Assembly: GCA_913061265.1 (NCBI GenBank)
Contig: CAJXVS010000006.1
Span: 186,001 to 250,000, forward strand
Origin: an uncultured Halobacteriovorax sp.
GTDB lineage: Bacteria; Bdellovibrionota; Bacteriovoracia; Bacteriovoracales; Bacteriovoracaceae
Direction: 5' to 3'
Length of the DNA stretch: 64,000 bases
Shown: positions 53,322 to 61,873 of the stretch, in pieces
How the letters are laid out: each line of letters starts with the position of its first letter
How positions within the stretch are numbered: position 1 is the stretch's first letter
Made by a program: the position numbers and the translations under genes
Notes under the pieces: model-generated
What the model was told of the DNA's origin: nothing
Seen by the model: only the letters and a program-made list of their open reading frames with translations
Databases searched by the model: none

Positions 53322-54892
53322 TACTTAACCTCCAAATAAGGAAGCAGTCCATGACGACCACCTTCACGGCCAAAGCCACTTTCTTTATACCCACCAAAAG
53401 GAGAGGTCGGGTCAAACTTATTATAAGTATTTGCCCAAATGATCCCGGCCTTTAAAGCGCCAGCAACCTGATGAACCTTTGATCCTTTCTCTGACCAAAC
53501 ACCAGCGGCTAATCCGTACTGAGTGTCATTAGCTTTTGCTACGGCTTCTTCAGGAGTCCTAAAGGTCATGATTGAAAGAACTGGTCCAAAGACTTCGTCT
53601 CTTACAATCGAGTCAGAAGTTGAGCAATTATCAAAAAAGCAAGGAGCGTGATAGTAACCCTTACGAGGAACCTTTACTTCAGGCTGATAGAAGTCACAGC
53701 CTTCTTTTTTTGCTGCTGCTACCATCTCTTTGATCTTATCAAACTGTTCCTTATGATTAATAGCACCGATGTCAGTGTTCTTATCCATAGGATCCCCTAC
53801 TCTAAGAGTAGACATTCTTTTCTTTAATTTTTTAACGAAAACATCATGAATAGACTCTTCAACAAGAAGCCTAGAACCAGCACAACAAACATGCCCTTGG
53901 TTAAAGAAGATTCCGTTGATCACCCCCTCAATCGCTTGATCAATAGCGGCGTCAGCAAAGACAATATTGGCAGACTTTCCACCAAGCTCAAGAGTGAGTT
54001 TTTTATTTGTTCTCGCTACGTTCTTGGCAATTAACTTTCCAATATCAGTAGATCCAGTGAATGCGATTTTATTAACATCTTTATGTGCCACAAGAGCGGC
54101 GCCTGTTGGGCCTTCGCCCGTTACGATATTAACAACTCCAGCCGGAAGACCAGCTTCTTGGCAAACTTCAGCTAGTAAAAGAGCTGTCAGTGGAGTTTGT
54201 TCAGCAGGCTTTAAAACAATAGTGTTCCCACAAGCGAGGGCCGGAGCGATCTTCCAAGCGGCCATAAGAAGAGGAAAGTTCCAAGGAATGATCTGTCCAC
54301 AGACCCCAATGGATTTAACATCTTTACCAGGATAGACATACTCAAGCTTATCCGCCCAACCAGCATTATAGAAAAAATGAGCGGCTGCTAGAGGAATATC
54401 AACGTCGCGAGATTCTTTGATGGGCTTTCCACCATCAAGAGTTTCAAGGACAGCAAATTCACGGGCACGCTCTTGAAGTATCCGAGCGATCCTAAAAAGG
54501 TACTTACCGCGGTCTTTCCCAGACATCTTGCCCCATTCACCGTCATAGGCTTTACGAGCGGCCTTAACGGCCTTATCAACATCTTTATCATTCCCAACAG
54601 CGAACTTCCCTAGAGACTCAGTGGTCGCAGGGTTTTCATTGTTAATATACTTTCCAGACTCCGGCTTAACCCACTCGTTACCTATGAAGAGGTCGTACTT
54701 TGGCTTAATATTAACCACTGCACTAGATTCTGGAGCAGCATCATATTCAAAGACCATTCCTGGCTTAATTTTATGAGCGCTTACCTTTTTTTTCTTAATA
54801 GTTTTTTTAGCTACTTTCTTAGCCGCTTTCTTTTTAGTCGAGGCTTTCTTTTTAGTTGTAGCTTTCTTCTTCGTAGCTTTTTTCTTAGTCAT
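53321..54892 (-). CDS. Aldehyde dehydrogenase with lysine/alanine-rich N-terminal tail
   Basis: 523 residues. The first ~46 are almost pure KKKA/TKKKA repeats, like the tails of bacterial histone H1-like proteins. Residues about 65-523 form a full NAD(P)-dependent aldehyde dehydrogenase: PWNFPLLMAAWKIAPALACG, FTGSTDIGK, the catalytic glutamate in LELGGKSANIVFADA, and the nucleophile in NQGHVCCAGSR (about residue 335). The enzyme oxidises aldehydes to acids. Next to deoC its likely substrate is acetaldehyde from deoxyribose-5-phosphate. The gene starts four bases after the deoC stop, and its stop overlaps the next start. The tail could bind DNA, RNA or acidic surfaces. It is followed directly by a normal enzyme, so it is an addition, not a frameshift. 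Confidence 0.88.
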   Translation of the reverse strand: MTKKKATKKKATTKKKASTKKKAAKKVAKKTIKKKKVSAHKIKPGMVFEYDAAPESSAVVNIKPKYDLFIGNEWVKPESGKYINNENPATTESLGKFAVGNDKDVDKAVKAARKAYDGEWGKMSGKDRGKYLFRIARILQERAREFAVLETLDGGKPIKESRDVDIPLAAAHFFYNAGWADKLEYVYPGKDVKSIGVCGQIIPWNFPLLMAAWKIAPALACGNTIVLKPAEQTPLTALLLAEVCQEAGLPAGVVNIVTGEGPTGAALVAHKDVNKIAFTGSTDIGKLIAKNVARTNKKLTLELGGKSANIVFADAAIDQAIEGVINGIFFNQGHVCCAGSRLLVEESIHDVFVKKLKKRMSTLRVGDPMDKNTDIGAINHKEQFDKIKEMVAAAKKEGCDFYQPEVKVPRKGYYHAPCFFDNCSTSDSIVRDEVFGPVLSIMTFRTPEEAVAKANDTQYGLAAGVWSEKGSKVHQVAGALKAGIIWANTYNKFDPTSPFGGYKESGFGREGGRHGLLPYLEVK

Positions 54893-54895
54893 GAT

Positions 54896-55855
54896 TTAAT
54901 CCTGAGATAAAATATCATCGTAGTAGTATTGACCGCTTTGCTGCTTAAAGATTTGTTTGATCAAATCGTTAAGAAGCGCTGAGGCACCAAAGCGAAACAG
55001 ATCTGGGCTTAACCAATCTGTTCCTAAAACTTCATTCACCATGCATAGGTAATGAACTGCTTGCTTAGCTGTTCTTATTCCCCCTGCTGGTTTCATTCCT
55101 ATCTTCTTACCAGTTTCTTCGTAATAATCTTGAATTGCCTGAAGCATGATAAGAGTCACTGGCATAGTCGCTGCTGGAGAGACCTTACCTGTAGATGTCT
55201 TAATAAAATCTGCTCCTGCTTCCATGGCCATCCACGAAGCTAAGCGAACATTGTCATAAGTCTTAAGCTCACCAGTTTCTAAGATGACCTTTAAATGAGC
55301 GTCCCCACAAGCATCTTTAACCGCAACGATCTCATCAAAGACCTTTTGGTAACGACCTTGATGAAAAGCGCCTCTATCAATAACCATATCAATTTCAGTG
55401 GCGCCGTCTTTGACACATTTTTCAACCTCTTTAATCTTCATGCGCATATCAAGCTGCCCAGAAGGAAAAGCTGTCGCCACTGAAGCTATATTAATCCCTG
55501 TTCCTGCTAGGGCCTCTACTGCATGAGGAACCATAGAGGGGTAGACGCAAATTGCGGCCACTGAAGGAATCTCTCTAAAGTCATAATTCTTTGAGACTTC
55601 TTTAAGAAGATGCTGAGGCACGGGATGAATCCCTTTGGCACAAAGCTGTTTAACCTTACCGGGAGTATCCATCCCTTCTAAGGTTGTTAAATCCGTCATC
55701 TCGATGGCCAAGTAAAGGGCGTCCATCTTAGATTGTTTTTTAATTGATCTAGTTGTGAAGCTTGATGCGCGCTCATTAGCGTTCACCATATCGATGGGGA
55801 AATGCGGAATAGAAATCCGTCCACCACCAGGCATTTTCACGGTCACTGAAGTCAT
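54896..55855 (-). CDS. deoC: Deoxyribose-phosphate aldolase, long (eukaryote-like) form
   Basis: 319 residues. DeoC splits 2-deoxyribose-5-phosphate into glyceraldehyde-3-phosphate and acetaldehyde. The Schiff-base lysine lies in GADFIKTSTGKVSPAATM (about residue 219), and DGATEIDMVIDRGA and GMKPAGGIRTAKQAVHYL are also present. At 319 residues it is longer than E. coli DeoC (about 259). It follows the pattern of animal DERA instead, with an N-terminal extension and a C-terminal end after FRFGASALLNDL. First gene of the operon deoC-ALDH-ALDH. With these partners deoxynucleosides can be used as carbon source, which fits an organism that digests foreign DNA (inference). Confidence 0.93.
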   Translation of the reverse strand: MTSVTVKMPGGGRISIPHFPIDMVNANERASSFTTRSIKKQSKMDALYLAIEMTDLTTLEGMDTPGKVKQLCAKGIHPVPQHLLKEVSKNYDFREIPSVAAICVYPSMVPHAVEALAGTGINIASVATAFPSGQLDMRMKIKEVEKCVKDGATEIDMVIDRGAFHQGRYQKVFDEIVAVKDACGDAHLKVILETGELKTYDNVRLASWMAMEAGADFIKTSTGKVSPAATMPVTLIMLQAIQDYYEETGKKIGMKPAGGIRTAKQAVHYLCMVNEVLGTDWLSPDLFRFGASALLNDLIKQIFKQQSGQYYYDDILSQD

Positions 55856-55959
55856 AGTTACCTCTCTCTATAGGAGAAAAATTATTAGTGGAAACCATAC
55901 GATAGACAAGATGCGTTGTCCAACAGATAAGTATATGAATTTAGGGGGTTATCTATTCA

Positions 55960-55995
55960 AAATAGAGAAGCCCTCTATATAATAAAGGGCTTCTC
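55960..55995 (-). terminator. Intrinsic terminator after the secreted protein at 56017
   Basis: On the minus strand GAGAAGCCCT, an eleven-base loop, AGGGCTTCTC, then TATTTTG. A ten-base-pair stem starts 22 bases after the stop at 56017. It separates this gene from deoC. Confidence 0.75.
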
Positions 55996-56016
55996 GGACA
56001 TTCTCAGGGGTGAGAA

Positions 56017-56577
56017 CTATTTAAGAGCAGGAAGAACTTCTTTAAGTCTAGATGTAGCGAGCATCCTTCCTTCAAGTTTCCCTGCTTCAAAGCTGCTGTA
56101 AGTTGAAACTTCACCGCCATTAATTCTGTCATAAACGCTAGTTTGAAAAGTAACGCCTGTTTCAGGAAGGGCCACGAAAGTTGGGCACTTGTTGTCTGTG
56201 TGGTCAGTAACACTTAAAAGCTCTAAGGCACCGTCTACTGGACGAAGATCTCTTTTAGCGATGTAAGTTGTGTTTCCACAGCTATCATATTTCTGACCAA
56301 CTAAAGGAAGAGTGATTTCATGATTAGCTAGGGCCAAAGTACAGACTAAGCCAGCTGGGCATTCAGGAGCATATTGAATTGTTAGAACGATCTCTCTTCT
56401 TAGTTGCTTAACTTGAACGCTTCCACCGTGAATTCTCATATTCTTTAAATAAGAGTTGTCATCAATGCTCATAGCTTCAGTAAGCTCAGCTGTTAAAACA
56501 TAAGTTAGAGGGTGGATGCTTCTCGCTGCTACTGTAAAAGATGAAAGAAGTGCCATTAAGATGATTAAGTTTTTCAT
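56017..56577 (-). CDS. Small secreted protein, unknown function
   Basis: 186 residues from the ATG at 56577, preceded by GGAG at good spacing; further upstream codons would bury the signal peptide (LIILMALLSSFTVAA). The mature part is beta-rich (GSVQVKQLRREIVLTIQYA) with four cysteines: CPAG-LVC and DSC close together, then NKC. Residues such as LEGRMLATSRLKEVLPALK form a C-terminal helix. No catalytic motif or family is recognised. A good terminator follows, so it is a single-gene unit placed between the HD nucleotidase and deoC genes. Confidence 0.6.
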   Translation of the reverse strand: MKNLIILMALLSSFTVAARSIHPLTYVLTAELTEAMSIDDNSYLKNMRIHGGSVQVKQLRREIVLTIQYAPECPAGLVCTLALANHEITLPLVGQKYDSCGNTTYIAKRDLRPVDGALELLSVTDHTDNKCPTFVALPETGVTFQTSVYDRINGGEVSTYSSFEAGKLEGRMLATSRLKEVLPALK

Positions 56578-56770
56578 AAATTCTCCAAAAGGTTTAAAAG
56601 TTTTAAGTTGTTTAAGTTTCAAATCTGACGGGGTTATAGAGCTGGAGAGAGATTAATAGAAATTATATGTTCTTAAGTGTTCCCATAAGCATAGCTTATC
56701 AACTATTTCTAGAAAAAACGGGGACTTTGGCTTTTAGTTAGGGAGATCCCTCAATGAAGGAATTACAGGG

Positions 56771-57355
56771 CTAGTTTAACCAGCCCTCATTTTGAGAGGT
56801 ATCAAGCATCTCTTTGGTGTAATCCCAAAGAACATCTGAGGATTTTTGAATATGGGAGTTCTTCTCTAGGGCCATCTCTTTAGTAACTTTATGCTTCATC
56901 CAAGAGTGACCTTTGGTCTTATAGTTATGATACATAGGTAAGAAGCGATCAATCCCACGAAGAAAGCGAGACTCAGCTGTAAGGCCTCCCTCAAACTCGT
57001 GCCATAGAGACCTAACTTCTTTTGCTAGTTCACTTTCCTCTCCTAAAACTGAGAGGATCTTCTCTAGTGACTGAGTTTCTTTTTCTTCTAGGCCTACGAC
57101 CTCGTCTTTATGATAATGAAACTTATCCCCGGCATAGGCCTCAACAATGTCATGACATAGGGCCATCTTTACAGTCTTTGCAACATCAATCTCTTCGTTT
57201 GAAAATGAAGAGAGGCTCATCACGGCCATGGCCAAAGAAAAGCTATGCTCCGCTGTGTTCTCTTCCCTCTTGCCGCTCATGACTAAGCACTGACGGTAGG
57301 TGTCTTTTAACTGGTCGATTTCTTCTAAGAACTTAAGGGCGTTTTCTAATTTCAT
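56771..57355 (-). CDS. HD-domain phosphohydrolase (YfbR/HDDC2-like 5'-deoxynucleotidase)
   Basis: 194 residues. The metal-binding HD pattern is complete: NTAEHSFSLA (His), ALCHDIVEAYAGD (His-Asp, then Glu and Asp) and a later Asp in RGIDRF. This order, with the RxENTAEHS start, is that of HDDC2 and YfbR, which remove the 5'-phosphate from deoxynucleoside monophosphates. The protein is cytosolic. Together with deoC 1 kb downstream it would feed deoxynucleosides into catabolism. No thymidine phosphorylase or deoxyribokinase is seen in the window, so the route is not complete here. Confidence 0.8.
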   Translation of the reverse strand: MKLENALKFLEEIDQLKDTYRQCLVMSGKREENTAEHSFSLAMAVMSLSSFSNEEIDVAKTVKMALCHDIVEAYAGDKFHYHKDEVVGLEEKETQSLEKILSVLGEESELAKEVRSLWHEFEGGLTAESRFLRGIDRFLPMYHNYKTKGHSWMKHKVTKEMALEKNSHIQKSSDVLWDYTKEMLDTSQNEGWLN

Positions 57356-57445
57356 AAGTAAAACTATCCTTAAGCCACTGAAAGCACAACAGATAAGCCG
57401 AATTAATCACTCAAGTAATATCTATAAATCACCGATAAAAGGTTA

Positions 57446-59599
57446 GTGAGAGCGATTATCATATTATTATTCATAGGCCTTACCTCTTCCCTTTGGGCAG
57501 CTGACTTTGATTGTGAATCAGAGTTTCTAAAAGAGGCTAAAGAACTATTGGCCTCTGATCATCAGGGACTGCTTGAAAAACAATTTGAGCTGACAACCTT
57601 GAAGCTCTCTAAGAAGGCCCTCAATAAAGATAAAACAAATCTCGAAGCTCTTATTAGAGAGTTTGGTCGTGAAGTTGATCAAGGAGACCCTAGGGTCTTA
57701 AGTCAGTTAGAGAGCCTCTATCAAAAGTATGGAAGACGCGATGATAATCAAAAGATCTTAGAGAACTTTAAAACAGCAAGCTATTGGAATGGTCAGACAA
57801 GGTTTTATAACCAAGACACTTCTATGTTTATTCTTGCGAAGATTAACCTAGACCCTAATGAATCTGAGTTAAATAATAAAGACGCTGCTATCACTTGGTT
57901 TGCTCAAAATTTAAGTGATCAAATGGGAACAGAAGACTCTAGGCGGTCAAACTTAATTAATATCTCTTCTCATGTGGCCTCTATAACTGGCGCTATTGGT
58001 GGAGTTAAGAAGTTAGATCTTAAAGAAGTGAATCAAAAGATTAAGGCCTTGAAAGATCTAATTAAAAAAGGCTTTAGCGCCCTTAAAGATGATCTAAGCC
58101 TGAGCTTTAAAAAGAATTGCTTCAAAGAAAATGGGGACCTGCTTCTTTGTAGAAGTGAAGAAGACCTCTTCTCTGATTCTATCTTTTCATTATCTAAAGA
58201 ATTAGGAGACGATAAGCTCTATGAGTTCTCCCTTGAAAATGAAGTCAGAAATAAGTTTAGAGGAAAGATCTCTTTCAACGTTAGAACAAATCTAAAACAT
58301 TACGCCAAACAAAAACTAAGAAGGCCTAGGTCTCCGAAGCTACCGATCCTCTTTGCGGGAATGGAAGACTATCAAGAAAAGAAAGAATGGCAAGATGAGC
58401 TCAACCAGTTTGAAGATGAAGATCTTATAAAGGCCTATCAACAAAAGCTAGGCAGGAGCAACTACGGAATTCTCGACAAGGCCAACTCAGTCTTAAGCCT
58501 CTATTCTCCAAAAGGGCATCTTCTCGCTACAGTTGGAGTAAAGCTTAATAAGTCTCATTTTGATTCTAAGATCACTTCTGGATCAGGAATATATGAAGCT
58601 AAGTCTGTCTCTGAAGGAGTTATGATTGAAGATCAAAGAGGCTTTCCGGCAAAGCTAAACCTCACTGGAAACTCACTAGATTGCGGAAAAGGAGAGAGCT
58701 GCCAAGGAAGCGATACTCCTTCAAGGCTAATTCAAAAGTACTTACTACCAAATGGAAAACTCTATATCCTCCCCTACGATGGCGAGAATCACTTTCTCGT
58801 CAAGAACTCAGAGCTTCAGCATACAACGACAAGAAGAAGTCATTTTTATGAATACAACTACTCACCAAAAGGAAACAAGGCCTTTCCTATTGAAATAGAA
58901 ATTAAAGACGAAAGGTATGACACTGAAGTCTCAAGGGAGTTTGTTAATGCCTTAGAGTCAGAAAAAACTACCATCATGAAGCTTTATAACCTAGATAATG
59001 ATGAGTATAACGACCTGGCCCGCTACGCTTTTGGAATCTTGGGCAATGAAAGTGAGTTTGGAGAGAATTGGCGTTATAGCGTCAAAGAAAGATTTCCCCT
59101 TGGCGTGGCTTTTATTAAAGATACTAAGAGAAACGTGATCAATAAAACTAAAGAAGCCTATCAAAAGGCCAAAGGGTTTTGGTCCGGTCTCAAAGACGGT
59201 GCCACTACTTACTTTAAAGAACTTGTCAGTAGAGATGTAAGGCTTCTCACAGGAAACTTAACCGCAAAAAACAATAGCCGTGGCCCTACTCAAATCAAGA
59301 CCGTGCCTACAAAGATAGAAGAGCATTATAAGATAACCAAAGATAATATTTCAGAACCTAAGAACTCTGCCATTGCGACTATGGGCTTTCTTGCTGAGGC
59401 CATGGTTGAATTAAAGAACAGAGCCAAGACCTATCCTGCCATCACAAGAGAGAACCGCCTGGACTATCTTCATTATATCTATATGGGCAGCACTCATGAG
59501 ATTAAGAATCAAACCGCCACGCCTGATAAGAACATCTACCTACGTCAGCTCAAAGAATATCTAAAGGGCGTTAAATTATATCAAAGAGTTTCTTTATAA
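57446..59599 (+). CDS. Secreted protein with C-terminal lysozyme/transglycosylase-like domain
   Basis: 717 residues from a GTG start with an AAGG site. Signal peptide (IIILLFIGLTSSLWA). Residues about 30-500 are helical and mixed with no family I know; a stretch of six-residue polar loops near 410-430 contains two cysteines. The last 200 residues look like a lysozyme-fold glycosidase. YAFGILGNESEFG (E535) has the catalytic-glutamate context of soluble lytic transglycosylases (E-S). NSRGPTQIK (611-618) fits the SxGxxQ motif. A helix with NSAIATMGFLAEA follows. I infer a peptidoglycan-cleaving enzyme. The PEGA lipoprotein gene begins 30 bases further on. Confidence 0.55.
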   Translation: MRAIIILLFIGLTSSLWAADFDCESEFLKEAKELLASDHQGLLEKQFELTTLKLSKKALNKDKTNLEALIREFGREVDQGDPRVLSQLESLYQKYGRRDDNQKILENFKTASYWNGQTRFYNQDTSMFILAKINLDPNESELNNKDAAITWFAQNLSDQMGTEDSRRSNLINISSHVASITGAIGGVKKLDLKEVNQKIKALKDLIKKGFSALKDDLSLSFKKNCFKENGDLLLCRSEEDLFSDSIFSLSKELGDDKLYEFSLENEVRNKFRGKISFNVRTNLKHYAKQKLRRPRSPKLPILFAGMEDYQEKKEWQDELNQFEDEDLIKAYQQKLGRSNYGILDKANSVLSLYSPKGHLLATVGVKLNKSHFDSKITSGSGIYEAKSVSEGVMIEDQRGFPAKLNLTGNSLDCGKGESCQGSDTPSRLIQKYLLPNGKLYILPYDGENHFLVKNSELQHTTTRRSHFYEYNYSPKGNKAFPIEIEIKDERYDTEVSREFVNALESEKTTIMKLYNLDNDEYNDLARYAFGILGNESEFGENWRYSVKERFPLGVAFIKDTKRNVINKTKEAYQKAKGFWSGLKDGATTYFKELVSRDVRLLTGNLTAKNNSRGPTQIKTVPTKIEEHYKITKDNISEPKNSAIATMGFLAEAMVELKNRAKTYPAITRENRLDYLHYIYMGSTHEIKNQTATPDKNIYLRQLKEYLKGVKLYQRVSL

Positions 59600-59628
59600 T
59601 TGCCCTATTTCCCCTTAGAATAAACTAA

Positions 59629-61005
59629 ATGAAATCCTTACTCATCCTTATCTGCCTATTCACTTTTTCAAGCTGTTCAATCTTTGCCCACAAGCAATTG
59701 ATCTCTATTGATTCTTACCCAAGAGGTCTCGAGGTAAAAAAGAATAATAAGGTGATAGGCGTTACTCCCCTTTTTGATAAAGATAGAGTCTCAAATAAAC
59801 TGGCCTACTCAATTGGTGATAAAGAGCTCAATTACCCCGTTGAAAAATGTGGAATGAGATGGAACGACCCTCTTATTGAAAAGATCCCTTTCTTTAAAGA
59901 TCTTATGCCTGAAGGTTTGAGCGATATTGTAAATGACTATACTCCTTTAAGTATTGTTAAAGGCGGTAAGTATGAATGCGCGGCCCTGGTGAGAAAGGTC
60001 GTTGATAAATCATCAATTGATGAGAGTTCAAAAAAGAGCTGCAGGCAATTCTTAATCATTCCTTCTCCTGCTACAAGTTCAATTGAATCAGTGAAGATCT
60101 CCCAGAAGTGGATCTCTCAAAACTTTAAAGATAATAAAAGGGCCTGTGATAAGGTCATCTCTCCAAAAGCAGCAACAGAATTCTTAGAATTTCATGGTCT
60201 TCACTATTTAAATAAGTCATATGGAATCAAGTACCTTATGTACGGTTTAATGGCCCGCATGGGTTATAAATTAAAAGCGACTCATATCGTTTTTATACAA
60301 AGGACAGAAAATTCATTGACCCCAGAGGTCTTTGATATTCACACCCGTTTAAAGAATGTCCCGGAGCTTGAGAAGCCTATTGAAGTCGTTCAAAAAGCTC
60401 TTCAAAAAGAAAGCTTTCTTGAGAAATTGACCGAGGCGTTTAAGTTAATCCCCAACACCGTTTCTTTAAGATATAAATTCAAGCGCTATCTTCATTTAGA
60501 GCCTAAAGAAAATGAGAGCCTCTATTCAACTAGGCTTTCAAAGCTAAAGCTCCCTCCCTCCTTGATTCTAAGCAATATGGATTATCCCTTAAAAACATGG
60601 GGAACAAACTTTAGGTTCTCACCTTCCTTAACTTATAAGCATTGGGATCAACAATACGATATTAAATACACTCATATGATCATGGCCCTTAAGCTCTTTG
60701 GTCATACGCCCATAGGTACATTTATCGGCCGTCTCGGCGGTGGCTATGGATATATTGACGTCCTTAGAATTGGCGGTGGCTACAGAGAAAAAGAAGGTCT
60801 CTGGGTAGCACAGTGGGGAGGCTCTTATTATAAGTTCTTTGGCGAGCGCTCCTTTATCGAATTAGGTTATAGGCGTAATCAAATCCGGACTAAAAAGGTC
60901 GTCGATGGAAATTTTCATCTCAAAGGTTTCTCAGAGCTTTACTTTAGTTTGGGCCTCTACCTACCAGAATTAAATACCAAAGCTAAAAGCATCTTCTATA
61001 ACTAA
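59629..61005 (+). CDS. Lipoprotein with N-terminal PEGA domain
   Basis: 458 residues with a lipobox (LFTFSSC near residue 16). A PEGA domain follows at once (ISIDSYPRGLEVKKNNKVIG, then VTPL), a small beta domain common in surface lipoproteins. Residues about 110-260 are alpha/beta with several cysteines (KKSCRQF, RACDKVI). The last ~150 residues show alternating strands (YGYIDVLRIGGGYREKEGLW, SFIELGYRRNQ) as in a beta-barrel-like or beta-sheet end, which is odd for a lipoprotein. It lies 29 bases after the lysozyme-like gene. A TAGAAT box stands seven bases before its ATG, so it may also have its own leaderless start. Function unknown. Confidence 0.65.
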   Translation: MKSLLILICLFTFSSCSIFAHKQLISIDSYPRGLEVKKNNKVIGVTPLFDKDRVSNKLAYSIGDKELNYPVEKCGMRWNDPLIEKIPFFKDLMPEGLSDIVNDYTPLSIVKGGKYECAALVRKVVDKSSIDESSKKSCRQFLIIPSPATSSIESVKISQKWISQNFKDNKRACDKVISPKAATEFLEFHGLHYLNKSYGIKYLMYGLMARMGYKLKATHIVFIQRTENSLTPEVFDIHTRLKNVPELEKPIEVVQKALQKESFLEKLTEAFKLIPNTVSLRYKFKRYLHLEPKENESLYSTRLSKLKLPPSLILSNMDYPLKTWGTNFRFSPSLTYKHWDQQYDIKYTHMIMALKLFGHTPIGTFIGRLGGGYGYIDVLRIGGGYREKEGLWVAQWGGSYYKFFGERSFIELGYRRNQIRTKKVVDGNFHLKGFSELYFSLGLYLPELNTKAKSIFYN

Positions 61006-61013
61006 GGCAGTTT

Positions 61014-61022
61014 TGCTATACT
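61014..61022 (+). promoter_or_regulatory. Extended -10 box before the FkbM-like gene
   Basis: TGCTATACT, nine bases after the stop at 61005. A transcript from it would begin near 61029 and contain the GGAG at 61032-61035. Confidence 0.4.
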
Positions 61023-61068
61023 AGCCCTACTGGAGAGATGTATTTTAAAAAAATGGAACCCCATACTC

Positions 61069-61872
61069 ATGTTCTTTTACTGGATGTCTAGAACCAGGGG
61101 CCTAAGGCGTCTCGTAAAATGGTTTAACCTCACTAGGCTTTGGTTCTATAAACTCGGTGAGTCTTATAGAGAGTTAGAATCCCCTCTTATCCTAAATCAC
61201 TATGAGAGCAAGACTTATTCTCAAAATGGTGAAGATGGCATCCTTGATGAGATCTTTAAAAGAATAGGCACAACAAATAAATTCTTTATAGAGTTTGGTA
61301 TTGAAGACGGTTCTGAAAATAATTGCCGCCACCTCTTAGTTAATAAGGAGTGGAAAGGACTATGGATTGAAGGCTCTCCTGAACATGTAGAGAAAGCTTC
61401 AAAGTTCTTTAAGGACCATCCCGTTCAAATTCAAAATGAATTCATAACTAAAGAAAATATTGTCTCTCTTATTCAAAAATCAGAGGCCCCAAAAGAACCT
61501 GACTTTCTCACGGTCGATATCGACGGCAATGATTTTTATGTGTGGGAAGAGATCCTAAAGAACTATAGGCCTAGGCTCTGTTGTCTTGAGTATAATGCTA
61601 GCTTTAAACCTTCCGTTGACTTCATCATGACTTATAATGCCGATCATACCTTTACGCCTGTAAGGAACTATGGCTCATCTTTAAAGTCTCTTACGGGGCT
61701 AGCTAAGAAGTATGGTTATCAATTAGTTGGCTGTGATAAAAAAGGAATTAATGCTTTCTTTGTTAGAGATGACCTAGTCGGTGATAAATTCTATAAGGCA
61801 GGCCATGATGTGGACTTCCATTATAGAAGCCCAAAGTATCATGGATTCTTTTTTGGTTTCCCAAATATTTAA
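61069..61872 (+). CDS. FkbM-like methyltransferase-fold protein
   Basis: 267 residues as drawn from the ATG at 61069. Core motifs: TYSQNGEDGILDEIFKRI, FFIEFGIEDGSENN, LWIEGSPEHVEKASKFF, TVDIDGNDFYVWEEI. This is the SAM-dependent methyltransferase fold of FkbM-related proteins (the SQNGEDG branch), usually found in glycan or lipid gene clusters. The ATG has no ribosome site. A GGAG at 61032-61035 instead points to an in-frame ATT at 61042, which would add nine residues (MLKKWNPIL). It is separated from the PEGA lipoprotein gene by an extended -10 box. The 3' end faces the deacetylase gene with one base between stops. Confidence 0.75.
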   Translation: MFFYWMSRTRGLRRLVKWFNLTRLWFYKLGESYRELESPLILNHYESKTYSQNGEDGILDEIFKRIGTTNKFFIEFGIEDGSENNCRHLLVNKEWKGLWIEGSPEHVEKASKFFKDHPVQIQNEFITKENIVSLIQKSEAPKEPDFLTVDIDGNDFYVWEEILKNYRPRLCCLEYNASFKPSVDFIMTYNADHTFTPVRNYGSSLKSLTGLAKKYGYQLVGCDKKGINAFFVRDDLVGDKFYKAGHDVDFHYRSPKYHGFFFGFPNI

Positions 61873-61873
61873 C

